Source of the DNA: Treponema primitia ZAS-1
GTDB taxonomy: Bacteria; Spirochaetota; Spirochaetia; Treponematales; Breznakiellaceae
NCBI RefSeq assembly: GCF_000297095.1
Contig: NZ_AEEA01000002.1
Span: 1 to 34,433 of the forward strand
Direction: 5' to 3'
Length of the DNA: 34,433 nt
The notes under the pieces were generated by a model that saw only the letters and a program-made list of their open reading frames with translations, searched no databases and had not been told where the DNA came from. The position numbers and the translations under genes are program-made. This document shows positions 25,209 to 34,364 of this stretch, in pieces. Position 1 is the first letter of the stretch. Every line of letters begins with the position of its first letter.

Positions 25209-26830
25209 TAATAACTAAAGCCAATATTATAAATTATAAATGCTTTGCAGGAAAATTTCCTATTAACTTTAAAGATGGTATTAACATCATAGTCGGAGAC
25301 AATGAGTCTGGAAAATCAACAATTTTAGAAGCAATAAATATTGCATTAACGGGTACTTTAAATGGAAGACCTTTAAGGTATGAATTAAATCAATATTTAT
25401 TTAATAAGGATATAGTATCATCTTACCTTAGTAGTCTAAAAAGCAAGATTAAACAGGACCTTCCTTCTATTATCATTGAAGTATTTTTTTCTATTGATGA
25501 TAACCCAAAATTTTTAGGAACAAATAATAGTGAAAGAATTGAAAGTTCTGGGGTTGTATATAAAATTGAATTTGATGATAGTTTTAAAAGTGAATATCAG
25601 GAATTAATAAAATCGAGTGAGCAGCTAGACACTATCCCAATCGAATACTATAAAATTTCATGGTATTCTTTTGCTGAAGAATACTTTCCAACAGCTAGAT
25701 CAATACCTATAAAATCAGCATTAATTGATTCTTCATCCGCAAGATTGCAAAATAGCTCTGATATATATATATCAAAAATCATTCAAAATAATTTAGAAGA
25801 TATAGAAAAAATTAATTTATCGCAGGCATATAGAAAAATGAAAGAGTCTTTTGGTAAAGACGATTCCGTTATTTCAATTAATAAAAAGATACAAGATAAT
25901 ATAATAATTACAAAAAAGAAAATAGAAATATCAGCTGAATTGCCAACTCAATCCGCATGGGAATCTTCATTAATGACATTCGTTGATGATACCCCATTTC
26001 AACAAATAGGCAAAGGTGAACAATGCGTAATAAAAACAAATCTTGCCTTGGAGCATAAAAAAAGCCAAGAAGCAGCTTTAATTCTTCTCGAAGAACCCGA
26101 AAATCATTTGACATATACAAAGCTCAATGAATTAATTAATAATATACAAAATAGATATAGCGACAAGCAGATTATAATTACAACACATAATAGTTTTGTA
26201 GCCAATAAATTAGATTTGAAGAATTTAATATTATTAAACAACCACAAAACTGCCCGCTTAGACAAACTCAATATTGAGACATACAACTTTTTCAAGAAAT
26301 TGGCTGGTTATCCCACTTTACGTCTTATACTATGTAAAAAAGCTGTATTAGTAGAAGGAGATTCTGATGAATTGATATTTCAAAAAGCTTATCTTAATAA
26401 ATTCTCAAAATTACCGGTACAAGATGGTATAGATGTTATATCTGTAGGTCTATCCTTTAAAAGATTTCTCGAAATTGCTGCAAAAATTGAGAAAAAAGTA
26501 GCGGTAATTACCGACAATGATGGTAATTATAAAGAAAAAATCGAAAAAAAATATGACGCCTTTAAAGAAATTAAACATATCGAAATATTTGCGGATACCA
26601 ATGAAATATTAAATACTCTTGAACCGCAATTTGTTAATTCCAATACGGAGAACCTTCAAGAATTGTGTAAAATTATTCATATTGATTATTCAAAATATAA
26701 TAATTTTGATAGCATTGTCGATTATATGAAGAAAAATAAAACAGAGTGGGCTTTAGCAGTTTTTGAAACAGATAATGCTATTAATTTTCCTGAATATATT
26801 AAAAAAGCGGTGGAATGGTGTAATGAATAA
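25205..26830 (+). CDS. GajA-like OLD-family ATPase/TOPRIM nuclease
   Basis: A 541-aa protein. The N-terminal ABC/SMC-like ATPase has Walker A GDNESGKST (31-39), a signature-like GKGEQCVIKTNLAL, Walker B ALILLEEPENHLT (about 288-301) and a D-loop/H-loop region IIITTHNSF. The C-terminal TOPRIM domain has E384 in VLVEGDSDELIF and D437/D439 in VITDNDGN. This is the OLD nuclease architecture and the size of Gabija GajA, which nicks DNA when nucleotide levels fall. The following UvrD-like gene is the expected Gabija partner, overlapping by 8 bases. Class 2 OLD proteins with a UvrD neighbour fit best; PARIS is less likely because ATPase and TOPRIM are fused here and a helicase follows. Confidence 0.82.
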   Translation: MIITKANIINYKCFAGKFPINFKDGINIIVGDNESGKSTILEAINIALTGTLNGRPLRYELNQYLFNKDIVSSYLSSLKSKIKQDLPSIIIEVFFSIDDNPKFLGTNNSERIESSGVVYKIEFDDSFKSEYQELIKSSEQLDTIPIEYYKISWYSFAEEYFPTARSIPIKSALIDSSSARLQNSSDIYISKIIQNNLEDIEKINLSQAYRKMKESFGKDDSVISINKKIQDNIIITKKKIEISAELPTQSAWESSLMTFVDDTPFQQIGKGEQCVIKTNLALEHKKSQEAALILLEEPENHLTYTKLNELINNIQNRYSDKQIIITTHNSFVANKLDLKNLILLNNHKTARLDKLNIETYNFFKKLAGYPTLRLILCKKAVLVEGDSDELIFQKAYLNKFSKLPVQDGIDVISVGLSFKRFLEIAAKIEKKVAVITDNDGNYKEKIEKKYDAFKEIKHIEIFADTNEILNTLEPQFVNSNTENLQELCKIIHIDYSKYNNFDSIVDYMKKNKTEWALAVFETDNAINFPEYIKKAVEWCNE

Positions 26831-28001
26831 TGCTTTTTATATTGCAGCTGCTGGTTCAGGCAAGACTACATTTTTAATTAATGAGGCATTAAAAAAAGAT
26901 GCTTCGGTCTTAATAACAACATATACAATTTCCAATAAAGATGAAATTAAAACAAAAATTATTAATAAACTAGGATATGTACCCTCTAATATTGAAATTC
27001 AAACATGGTATGATTTTCTTTTAGCCAATGGGGTTAGACCGTATAAGGGTGCTATGGACGATGGATTATATAAAGAACACATTGGATTTACCTTTTCCAA
27101 TGGGATTTCTGGTTTAAAATGTACGATGAAGAATGGAACACCGGTTTATTATAGCGAAGAAGAAATATATAATCATTATTTTACAAAGAATATTAAAATA
27201 TTTTCTGATAAGACTTCAAAATTTACTGTCAAATGTAATGATAGGATTGGAAATAAAATAATTGAAAGAATAAATAAAATATTTGCATATATTTTTATAG
27301 ATGAAGCTCAAGATTTAACAGGTTATGATTTAGATATTATAAAGCTTTTATTCAAATCAAGTAGTGAGATTATCCTTGTTGGAGACCCAAGACAAACTGT
27401 ATATTTAACGCATCAATCAAAAAAATATATAAAATATCAGTATGGCAATATTCGAAGTTTTTTTGAAAATGAATTAGGTAAAAAGATAAGCTGTACAATT
27501 GATGAAGAAATACTTAATGCATCACATAGAAATAACCAATATATCTGTAATTATTCCACAAAATTATATCAAAATATGAAAAGAACCAATGCCTGCAAAT
27601 GTACTGAATGCAGGACTTATGATATTGATCATGAAGGGATATTTATAATTAAGGAAGATGACATAGCAAATTATTTAGAAAAATATATGCCTGTTCAACT
27701 TAGGCCAGATAAAACAGTTTCTTGTGACGATAGATTCCCCGCCCATAATTTTGGAGAATCAAAAGGATTGACATTTAATAGAGTTTTAATACATCCTACA
27801 AAAACTATGACTGCATGGATTAAAGATAATTCTAAGCCTTTAGCTGATATGACAAGAGCAAAACTATATGTAGCAATAACAAGGGCAAGGTTTAGTGTGG
27901 GAATAATCATAAATTATAGTAACAAAGATATAAATACGCATGGTTATTGTTTTAATGATGAATTATTAATACCATATAATCCAGATGAAGGGGTAAGATA
28001 A
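26823..28001 (+). CDS. GajB-like compact UvrD/Rep-family helicase
   Basis: A 392-aa superfamily 1 helicase. Walker A is AAAGSGKTT (8-16), the DEAQD box is at 160-164 (FIDEAQDLTGYD), motif III is IILVGDPRQTVY, motif IV has LNASHRNNQYI, motif V is SKGLTFNRVLI, and motif VI is VAITRAR (350-356). All SF1 motifs are present, but it is far shorter than UvrD, as GajB is. A CxxC pair (CKCTEC) sits near 260. I chose the ATG at 26823, overlapping the GajA-like gene by 8 bases, because the Walker A then lies at the very N-terminus; an upstream ATG at 26763 lies wholly inside the previous gene. The likely role is to sense or unwind DNA for the GajA-like nuclease. Confidence 0.82.
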   Translation: MNNAFYIAAAGSGKTTFLINEALKKDASVLITTYTISNKDEIKTKIINKLGYVPSNIEIQTWYDFLLANGVRPYKGAMDDGLYKEHIGFTFSNGISGLKCTMKNGTPVYYSEEEIYNHYFTKNIKIFSDKTSKFTVKCNDRIGNKIIERINKIFAYIFIDEAQDLTGYDLDIIKLLFKSSSEIILVGDPRQTVYLTHQSKKYIKYQYGNIRSFFENELGKKISCTIDEEILNASHRNNQYICNYSTKLYQNMKRTNACKCTECRTYDIDHEGIFIIKEDDIANYLEKYMPVQLRPDKTVSCDDRFPAHNFGESKGLTFNRVLIHPTKTMTAWIKDNSKPLADMTRAKLYVAITRARFSVGIIINYSNKDINTHGYCFNDELLIPYNPDEGVR

Positions 28002-28003
28002 AA

Positions 28004-29458
28004 ATGAATGCTAAAAAAATCATTGGCCTCTTAATTCAAGGAGAAAGCCTTACGGTTGAATTTAAGGAGTGTAAAAATGCCTTAAGCAACAATATTTTTG
28101 AAACGGTCTGCTCTTTCTCGAATCGTTATGGTGGCTATATTTTTCTTGGAGTAAATGATAGTGGCGATATTATAGGGGTTAATCAGAATTCCATACCGGG
28201 TTTAAAGAAAAATTTTGCTAATATGTTAAATAACCCTGAAAAAATATCCCCAACATTGTTTCTTAGTCTTGAGGAACTAGAAATAAAGGAAAAAACCATA
28301 TTGTATGTATATATACCTCAAAGTTCCCAGGTAGAACTCTGTTCCGGTAAAATATTTGATCGAATCGAAGATGCCGATATTGACATCACCAAATCGACCG
28401 ATTTAGTAGCCAATCTCTATAACCGGAAATCCATGACTTTTACCGAACGTAAACTTTTCCCCTATGTAACAAAAAAGGAACTTCGACCTGAATTAATAAA
28501 ACGCGCTCGGCAAATGGCATTAAATAAAATTTCTGACCATCCATGGAAAAACCTATCTGATATGGATTTATTTAAAAGTGCAGGTCTTTATGAAGAAAAT
28601 TGGGTAACCAATGAGAAAGGGTTTAATCTGGCCGCAGTCCTTCTCTTTGGTCGGGATGAAGTAATCCGTTCTTGTGTCCCCGGCTATATAACCGATGCCT
28701 TATTACGCAAAGAAAATCTGGATCGTTACGATGATCGTCTAATGGTAGAAACAAACCTTATTGACAGTTTTGAACTTCTTATGGAATTTGTGGCAAAACA
28801 CACACTGGATAGATTCTTTCTTGTGGATAATAAGAATGTTAGTGTACGGAGCTGGATCGCGAGAGAAATAATAAGCAATAGTCTTGTCCATCGGGAATAT
28901 GCAAGTGTATTTCCTGCAAAAATTGTTATAGAAAAAGATCGTATATATGCGGAAAATTGGAACAAGGCGCTTAAACCGGGACGCATTACACCGGAGGATT
29001 TTACCCCCTATCCCAAAAACCCAATTTTAGCCCGTTTCTTTGTAAATATCGGGTTAGCTGATCAATTAGGTTCCGGTGTGCGGAATCTCTATAAATACAC
29101 GAAAATCTACTCCGGCAGCGAACCGGAACTACTGGAAGGGGACATTTTCAAGACCACCGTTTTGTTGACCGCGGAGGGCAAACCTAGCGATAAACCTAGC
29201 GATAAACCTAGCGATAAACCTAGCGATAAACCTAGCGATAAACCTAGCGATAAATTGTCCCCGGCAGAAGGAAATTTTATGGAATCGATACTTCCTTATC
29301 TCAAGGAAAAAGGACAGATAGATGTAAAAACAGCTAGTAGTATATCCGGAAAATCAACCGCAAGAATAAAGCAGATTTTTACAAAATTAATCGAGGCTGG
29401 CATCCTGGAAAAACTCGGCGCCAATAAAAATCGAACCTACCAACTGGTGAAAAAATAA
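28004..29458 (+). CDS. AlbA_2/HATPase regulator-like protein with PSDK repeat linker
   Basis: A 484-aa protein. The N-terminal AlbA_2 (Schlafen-like) domain shows LTVEFKECKNAL (16-27) and GGYIFLGVNDSG (43-54). The middle has a HATPase_c_4-like segment (WIAREIISNSLVHREY, then LADQLGSGVRNL). Residues 393-416 are six repeats of KPSD, followed by a winged-helix tail (AASSISGKSTARIKQIFTKL). This family (COG2865) is often called RecG-like or putative transcriptional regulator, with possible DNA or RNA binding. It starts 2 bases after the GajB-like stop, and its stop overlaps the brxHII start (TAATG). It may regulate the operon or act in defence; the family's role is not settled. Confidence 0.78.
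   Translation: MNAKKIIGLLIQGESLTVEFKECKNALSNNIFETVCSFSNRYGGYIFLGVNDSGDIIGVNQNSIPGLKKNFANMLNNPEKISPTLFLSLEELEIKEKTILYVYIPQSSQVELCSGKIFDRIEDADIDITKSTDLVANLYNRKSMTFTERKLFPYVTKKELRPELIKRARQMALNKISDHPWKNLSDMDLFKSAGLYEENWVTNEKGFNLAAVLLFGRDEVIRSCVPGYITDALLRKENLDRYDDRLMVETNLIDSFELLMEFVAKHTLDRFFLVDNKNVSVRSWIAREIISNSLVHREYASVFPAKIVIEKDRIYAENWNKALKPGRITPEDFTPYPKNPILARFFVNIGLADQLGSGVRNLYKYTKIYSGSEPELLEGDIFKTTVLLTAEGKPSDKPSDKPSDKPSDKPSDKPSDKLSPAEGNFMESILPYLKEKGQIDVKTASSISGKSTARIKQIFTKLIEAGILEKLGANKNRTYQLVKK
29180..29251 (+). repeat. Six perfect 12-bp tandem repeats (AAACCTAGCGAT)
   Basis: Six identical units run 29180-29251, each encoding KPSD in frame, between the HATPase-like part and the winged helix of the AlbA_2 protein. 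The exact identity of the units at DNA level suggests recent slippage. Because 12 is a multiple of three, copy-number change would alter linker length without breaking the frame. Confidence 0.95.
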
Positions 29459-32125
29459 TGCCAAGCGTTGGTGACTATGTATACGATAAAGCAAATAAAT
29501 CACGTGTTCAAATAGTAGCGGTAAATAATTTATGGAATTATACCTCATACACCGTATTTAATAGCGTTACCAATAACGTATATAAAATACTCGAATCTGA
29601 TATTACAACTGATGTTGTAGAAAATGACTCAAATGAGAACTATCTTCGTTATATTGCTCTGTTAACAAAAATCAAGCATGAGATAGCAAATGGGGTTATT
29701 ACCAAACTATCCAACAATGTTATTCCATTACCCCATCAGCTTTATGTTTTAAATCGTGCAATATCAAGCAATAAAGTTCGCTATATTCTTGCCGATGAAG
29801 TCGGTCTTGGTAAAACCATAGAAGCCGGTCTTATTCTAAAAGAACTCAAAGCCCGTGGTCTTGTAAAGCGTACCCTTGTAGTCTGTCCGACAGGGCTTGT
29901 TACCCAATGGAATATGGAGCTTCAGGATAAGTTCAGCGAAATATTTAATATTATCAGACCGGAAGATTATAACACTATACGCCGTATTACCAATGTTAAA
30001 GAAGTTTATAGCCAGTTTAATCAAGTCATATCACCTATGGATTCCATAAAGCCTTTAACTCAAAGGGCAGGATGGACAGAAGAACAAATTACTCAATACA
30101 ATGAGGAACGGATTTACTCAATTATCAACAGCGGTTGGGATTTAATCATCATTGATGAAGCCCACCGTGTCGCAGGTAGTTCAGGCGAAGTTGCAAGGCA
30201 TAAATTAGGACAGCTTCTGGCAGCCGCTAGCCCCTATTTGCTTTTATTAACCGCAACGCCCCACAACGGAAAAACAGACTCTTTTTTACGATTGGTTAGG
30301 CTTATTGACGAAAAGGCTTTTCCAAATGCACGGGCAGTAATAAAAGAACAAGTTGCCCCCTATGTAATTCGGACAGAAAAACGCGAGGCCATAGACAATA
30401 TCGGCAAAAAATTGTTTAAAAAAAGAATAACCATTACCATTTCACTCCATTGGGATGAACGCCATACTATGCAGAAAGAATTATATACCTTGGTTTCTGA
30501 ATATGTATCTAAAAATTATAATAAAGCAGCCCGTAATCGCAGTAAAAACATGTGGTACATTATGCTTCTTATTATGATGCAGCGTCTGGTTACCAGCAGT
30601 ACACGCGCTATAAAGGAAAGCCTGGAAAAACGCATCACCATACTGAAAGAAGATTATGAGTTATACAGAGATTTGCTTGAAGAAATCCCCGATGATGTTG
30701 AAAGTCTTATGGAAGCTTCGCTAAAGGCAACATCATTAGATATCGAAAGCGAAATACATGAATTAGGTCGCGTGCTTTCTGTTGCAAAACAGGCTGAATA
30801 TCAATACCTTGATGTTAAAATTGATAAACTCTACGAAATTATTGACACAATATTTAGTCAGGATAAAAAAAGAAAAATCCTAATTTTTACAGAGTTTATT
30901 GTCACACAAAATTACCTCAATGAAATGCTTCAGAAAAGAGGTTATATCATTTCTCTTTTAAACGGAAATATGAATATTGAGGATAGAAATATAGTGTTGC
31001 AAAATTTTAAGGACAATGCCTGTATTCTCATTTCCACCGATGCTGGCGGTGAAGGTATTAACTTACAATTTTCCAATTTTATCATAAATTATGGACCTCC
31101 CATGGAATCCAATGAAAATTGAACAGCGCATTGGCCGTATTGACCGTATAGGTCAAAAAAATGATGTATATGTATATAATTTTATTCTTGCAGATACTGT
31201 GGAAAACCGTGTTAAGAAAGTGCTGGAAACAAAGCTTCAAACCATACTGGCAGAACTTGGTATAGATAAATATTCAGATGTTCTTGATACAGAAATATCG
31301 GATATAAATTATACAAAAGCTTATATGGACTCAATAATATATCCAAGTATTGACATCGAAAATAACGTCAGAGATATTGAGCAGGATTTTAAAATTCAAA
31401 TCGAAAACGCCAATAAAATTAAAAATCTTATGAAAGAATCAAAACAATTAGAAAATCTGGTAGGCAAAGAAAATATTTTTGATATAGATACTGCTTTATC
31501 TCAAATGATTGCCTATTTCGAAAATTCAAAAGGAAATAATATATTAGCCTTGGATGATTATTCACTAGAAAATCCTATAATAAATGAACATATCAATAAA
31601 AACATTGTATATAATATAAATAGTGTAGTTTTGAATATAGCCATTCAGGATTTTTCAAATGAAAAAGGATATTTCATTATATGGTCTCTAACGCTGTTCT
31701 CAGATAAAAAGTACACTAAATATATTCCTTTATTTATTAATGACAGTTATATTTTACGGCCCCTTGCAGGGCAGAAGATTTGGGATGCCATATTAAACAA
31801 TAATAAAATAATCATTTCTTCTCAAAGTGATCCACTTAATAGCAAAACATGGGAACATTTGGAGAAACAGTCGATGGAATATATTCATAATATTTTCATA
31901 GAAAATAAAAAAATTATAGAAGATAAGAATGAAGAAAATTATAATAAATATATGTATGTCATTAATGCCCGTTTAGAAGCAGCGGAAAATATAGGAATTG
32001 ACCATATAAAGAAACATAAAGTTCATTCCATTATAAGAGAAAGAGAGGAATATCAACGCAATTATTCGCTTATTAATAAAATCATCCCCGATTTATCCCC
32101 AGTGCTTATGGTCCGCATGGAGTAA
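29458..32125 (+). pseudogene. brxHII: BREX type 3 SNF2-family helicase BrxHII, split by a one-base frameshift
   Basis: The first frame (29458-31122) has motif I ADEVGLGKTIEAG (DEVGLGKT at 113-120), the DEAH box in LIIIDEAHRVAG, LLLLTATPHNGK and AGGEGINLQFS. It stops just after INYG. The second frame (from 31091) continues exactly where the family does: DLPWNPMKIEQRIGRIDRIG, which is motif VI, then a long C-terminal region. One extra G at 31093-31094 explains the break; the span is 1 mod 3 and the repaired protein would be 888 aa. Without repair the helicase lacks motif VI and should be inactive. The second ATG has no ribosome site, so a separate product is unlikely. Position between the inserted cassette and pglZ fits type 3 BREX. 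Confidence 0.87.
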
Positions 32126-32129
32126 TGAG

Positions 32130-33572
32130 ATGTTTTTTACAAGATTAAAAGAAATATTTGATAAACTATATGTTCCCCATGTTATTTTTTATGATTGTTA
32201 TGATTTTTCTAAATATTGTGATTATCTTGTTATTTTAGAATCATTGGGATATAATATAGTTGAATATAAAAATGTTGAAATGTTCAGAATCGAATACGAA
32301 AATATTATTAAGAATTCAGAAAATAAATATGCCATAATAATCAATAATAATATTTATGTTCCTTATGACATTATAAAAAATTGTGAAATAATTACATTAT
32401 CGCTAAAATTGATATTCCCTTACTTGAACAACGCATATTTAGAGAAATACAAGCATGACTTAGATTTAATCAGCTTTGCTTATAAAGAATGTTATTCTGA
32501 TTTATCAGACGAAAAAGAAACCGAGAAATTTATAACTAATATAGTATTTTCTGATGAAATGATATATCAATATATCATTGAAATTTTAATAAAAAAATTA
32601 TATGAAATATGTCAAAATGCCCCATCATATTTTGAATGGTTAAAAGCAGGACAGATAAAAGCAAAAATTGATTATTATGGTTCAAAAATAAATACAATAA
32701 TCGATACAGATTTTTTATTGGATCCTTTTTATAACTATATAATGACTGGTTATGGAAAACTGTCATTGGAATCAAATAATGCATTCCCGGTAATATTATC
32801 TAAAGTTCTACCATTCATCGCTAAAAATAAATTTGCTCTTATCGTAATGGACGGTATGTCTTTGTTTGATTTTGAAATATTATCAAGATATTTTGTAGAA
32901 ATTCAATACGAATATTTTAATTCTTTTGCATTAATTCCGACCATGACTTCTATTTCTCGTCAATGCTTGCTATCTGGTAAATATCCCATAAAATTATCAG
33001 AACCTTTTAATTTAAGTAAAGAAGAAAAAGAATTCATTCAAGCAATGAGTGAATTAGGATATAAGCAAAATACCATCCAGTATTCAAGAGGCTATAACCC
33101 AGAGGTTAGTCCTTTGACCAAGGCCTTATGCATTATAATTAATGATATAGATGATATTGTACACGGACAACAACAAGGCCGTCAAGGGATGTTAAGGGAG
33201 ATTGATTTACTTGGAAAGAAAGGAAAATTACAATCCTTGATAAAAGAACTATTTGAAAATGGATTTTCGGTATATATTACTTCCGATCACGGGAACACGC
33301 CATGCACTGGTATTGGCGCCATGCGCGGCTTGGGTATAGAAGTAGAAACAAAATCAAAACGTATGCTTGTTCTAAAAGATTTTGCCAAACTTAATAAAAC
33401 AGTACAAGAAAATACTATAGAATATCCTGGTTATTATCTTGATAAAAAATATAAATACTTAATTTGTAAAGATGGTATTTCATTTGACAATATAGATGAC
33501 GAAGTAATGACACATGGCGGTATCTCTATAGATGAGGTAATAGTTCCTTTTATTAAGATAAGGTCGGTATAA
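32130..33572 (+). CDS. pglZ: BREX alkaline-phosphatase-superfamily protein PglZ, short type 3 form
   Basis: A 480-aa protein with the PglZ metal-binding motifs: ALIVMDGMSLFD (about 235-246), TMTSISRQCLLSGKYP, YITSDHGNTPC (near 381-391) and MTHGGISIDEVIVPF (near 458-472). PglZ is the alkaline-phosphatase-fold protein common to BREX types; its substrate is unknown. It is much shorter than the PglZ of type 1 BREX, as the N-terminal 230 residues are a compact AT-rich region without clear motifs. The start lies 4 bases after the brxHII stop, and brxA follows after 1 base. The metal ligands visible are all present, so the protein looks intact. Confidence 0.85.
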   Translation: MFFTRLKEIFDKLYVPHVIFYDCYDFSKYCDYLVILESLGYNIVEYKNVEMFRIEYENIIKNSENKYAIIINNNIYVPYDIIKNCEIITLSLKLIFPYLNNAYLEKYKHDLDLISFAYKECYSDLSDEKETEKFITNIVFSDEMIYQYIIEILIKKLYEICQNAPSYFEWLKAGQIKAKIDYYGSKINTIIDTDFLLDPFYNYIMTGYGKLSLESNNAFPVILSKVLPFIAKNKFALIVMDGMSLFDFEILSRYFVEIQYEYFNSFALIPTMTSISRQCLLSGKYPIKLSEPFNLSKEEKEFIQAMSELGYKQNTIQYSRGYNPEVSPLTKALCIIINDIDDIVHGQQQGRQGMLREIDLLGKKGKLQSLIKELFENGFSVYITSDHGNTPCTGIGAMRGLGIEVETKSKRMLVLKDFAKLNKTVQENTIEYPGYYLDKKYKYLICKDGISFDNIDDEVMTHGGISIDEVIVPFIKIRSV

Positions 33573-33573
33573 C

Positions 33574-34287
33574 ATGTTAAAGTCTGTTGGTTTCCTACGC
33601 GCCGTTAGCAATGCATGGCTTGACAAAACAGTTGAGCTATATTTGACCGGACTTGATCCTGATAAAATCAGAGAAGAATTAACCAATCATATTTCTTTTG
33701 AACTCAAGGGAAAAGAAAGTATACGGAAAACCATTGATGTTTTAATGGCAACATGGATAAACATTAATACAGAAAATCAGCAAGCCAGAAAAACAGCAAT
33801 AACAGCATATAAAAATTGCGCGGAAAACCATAATATTCAGCATTATTGTATGCTTCTTCTAGCTTATCCCGTATTTAATGATTTCTGTAATCTCATAGGT
33901 AAAATATCAAAAATGCAGGATACTTTTACCAAATCATGGCTTAGGGATAAATTATTTGAACAATGGGGTGACAGGGTCTCCATTGACAATTCTTTAAAGT
34001 ATTTGATTCAAACACTTCTATCATTACAAATTCTTGAGAGAATTGGGGTAGGAAAATATCAAATAAAAAAACATGAAATAATGGACAATCAAAATAAAAT
34101 ACTATTATTACATGCATTAGCCCTATTAGGAGGGACAAAATATTGTGTATTATCATCTGCAAATTTCCAGCCAATTTTATTCCCTTACATTGTTGAATTT
34201 TCTCCAGAATTAATACTTAATAATTCAATACTTGAATTATGCATATTCCAGGGGAAGGCAATTATATCATTAAAAAAAGATGGCTAA
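33574..34287 (+). CDS. brxA: BREX protein BrxA (DUF1819)
   Basis: A 237-aa protein, last in the operon as in type 3 BREX. It has the BrxA/DUF1819 pattern: SVGFLRAVSNAWLDKTVELYL near the start, YCMLLLAYPVFNDFCNLIG near 90-108, then a FTKSWLRDKLFEQWG region and a C-terminal winged-helix-like part with LSLQILERIGVGKYQI. BrxA has a NusB-like fold and binds DNA or RNA; its precise role in BREX is unclear. It starts one base after the pglZ stop. No clear terminator hairpin follows before the right-edge insertion sequence. Confidence 0.8.
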   Translation: MLKSVGFLRAVSNAWLDKTVELYLTGLDPDKIREELTNHISFELKGKESIRKTIDVLMATWININTENQQARKTAITAYKNCAENHNIQHYCMLLLAYPVFNDFCNLIGKISKMQDTFTKSWLRDKLFEQWGDRVSIDNSLKYLIQTLLSLQILERIGVGKYQIKKHEIMDNQNKILLLHALALLGGTKYCVLSSANFQPILFPYIVEFSPELILNNSILELCIFQGKAIISLKKDG

Positions 34288-34364
34288 TATTTCAATTCTT
34301 TTTCTTATCCAGCAGGATTTTGCCCTATCCACATACTACATAAGAAATCCTCATCGCATTATTC

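Noticed and set aside
26763..26822. Longer GajB-like start at 26763
   Set aside because: It would add a hydrophobic 20-residue leader from within the GajA gene; the ATG at 26823 puts the Walker A where UvrD-type helicases carry it.
25205..28001. PARIS or a Septu-type assignment for the OLD/UvrD pair
   Set aside because: PARIS has separate ATPase and TOPRIM proteins, and Septu has no UvrD-type helicase. The fused ATPase-TOPRIM plus compact UvrD layout fits Gabija best.
31085..31125. Programmed frameshifting in brxHII
   Set aside because: The site has no slippery heptamer and no downstream structure that I can see; the second ATG has no ribosome site. A simple indel or base-call error is more likely.
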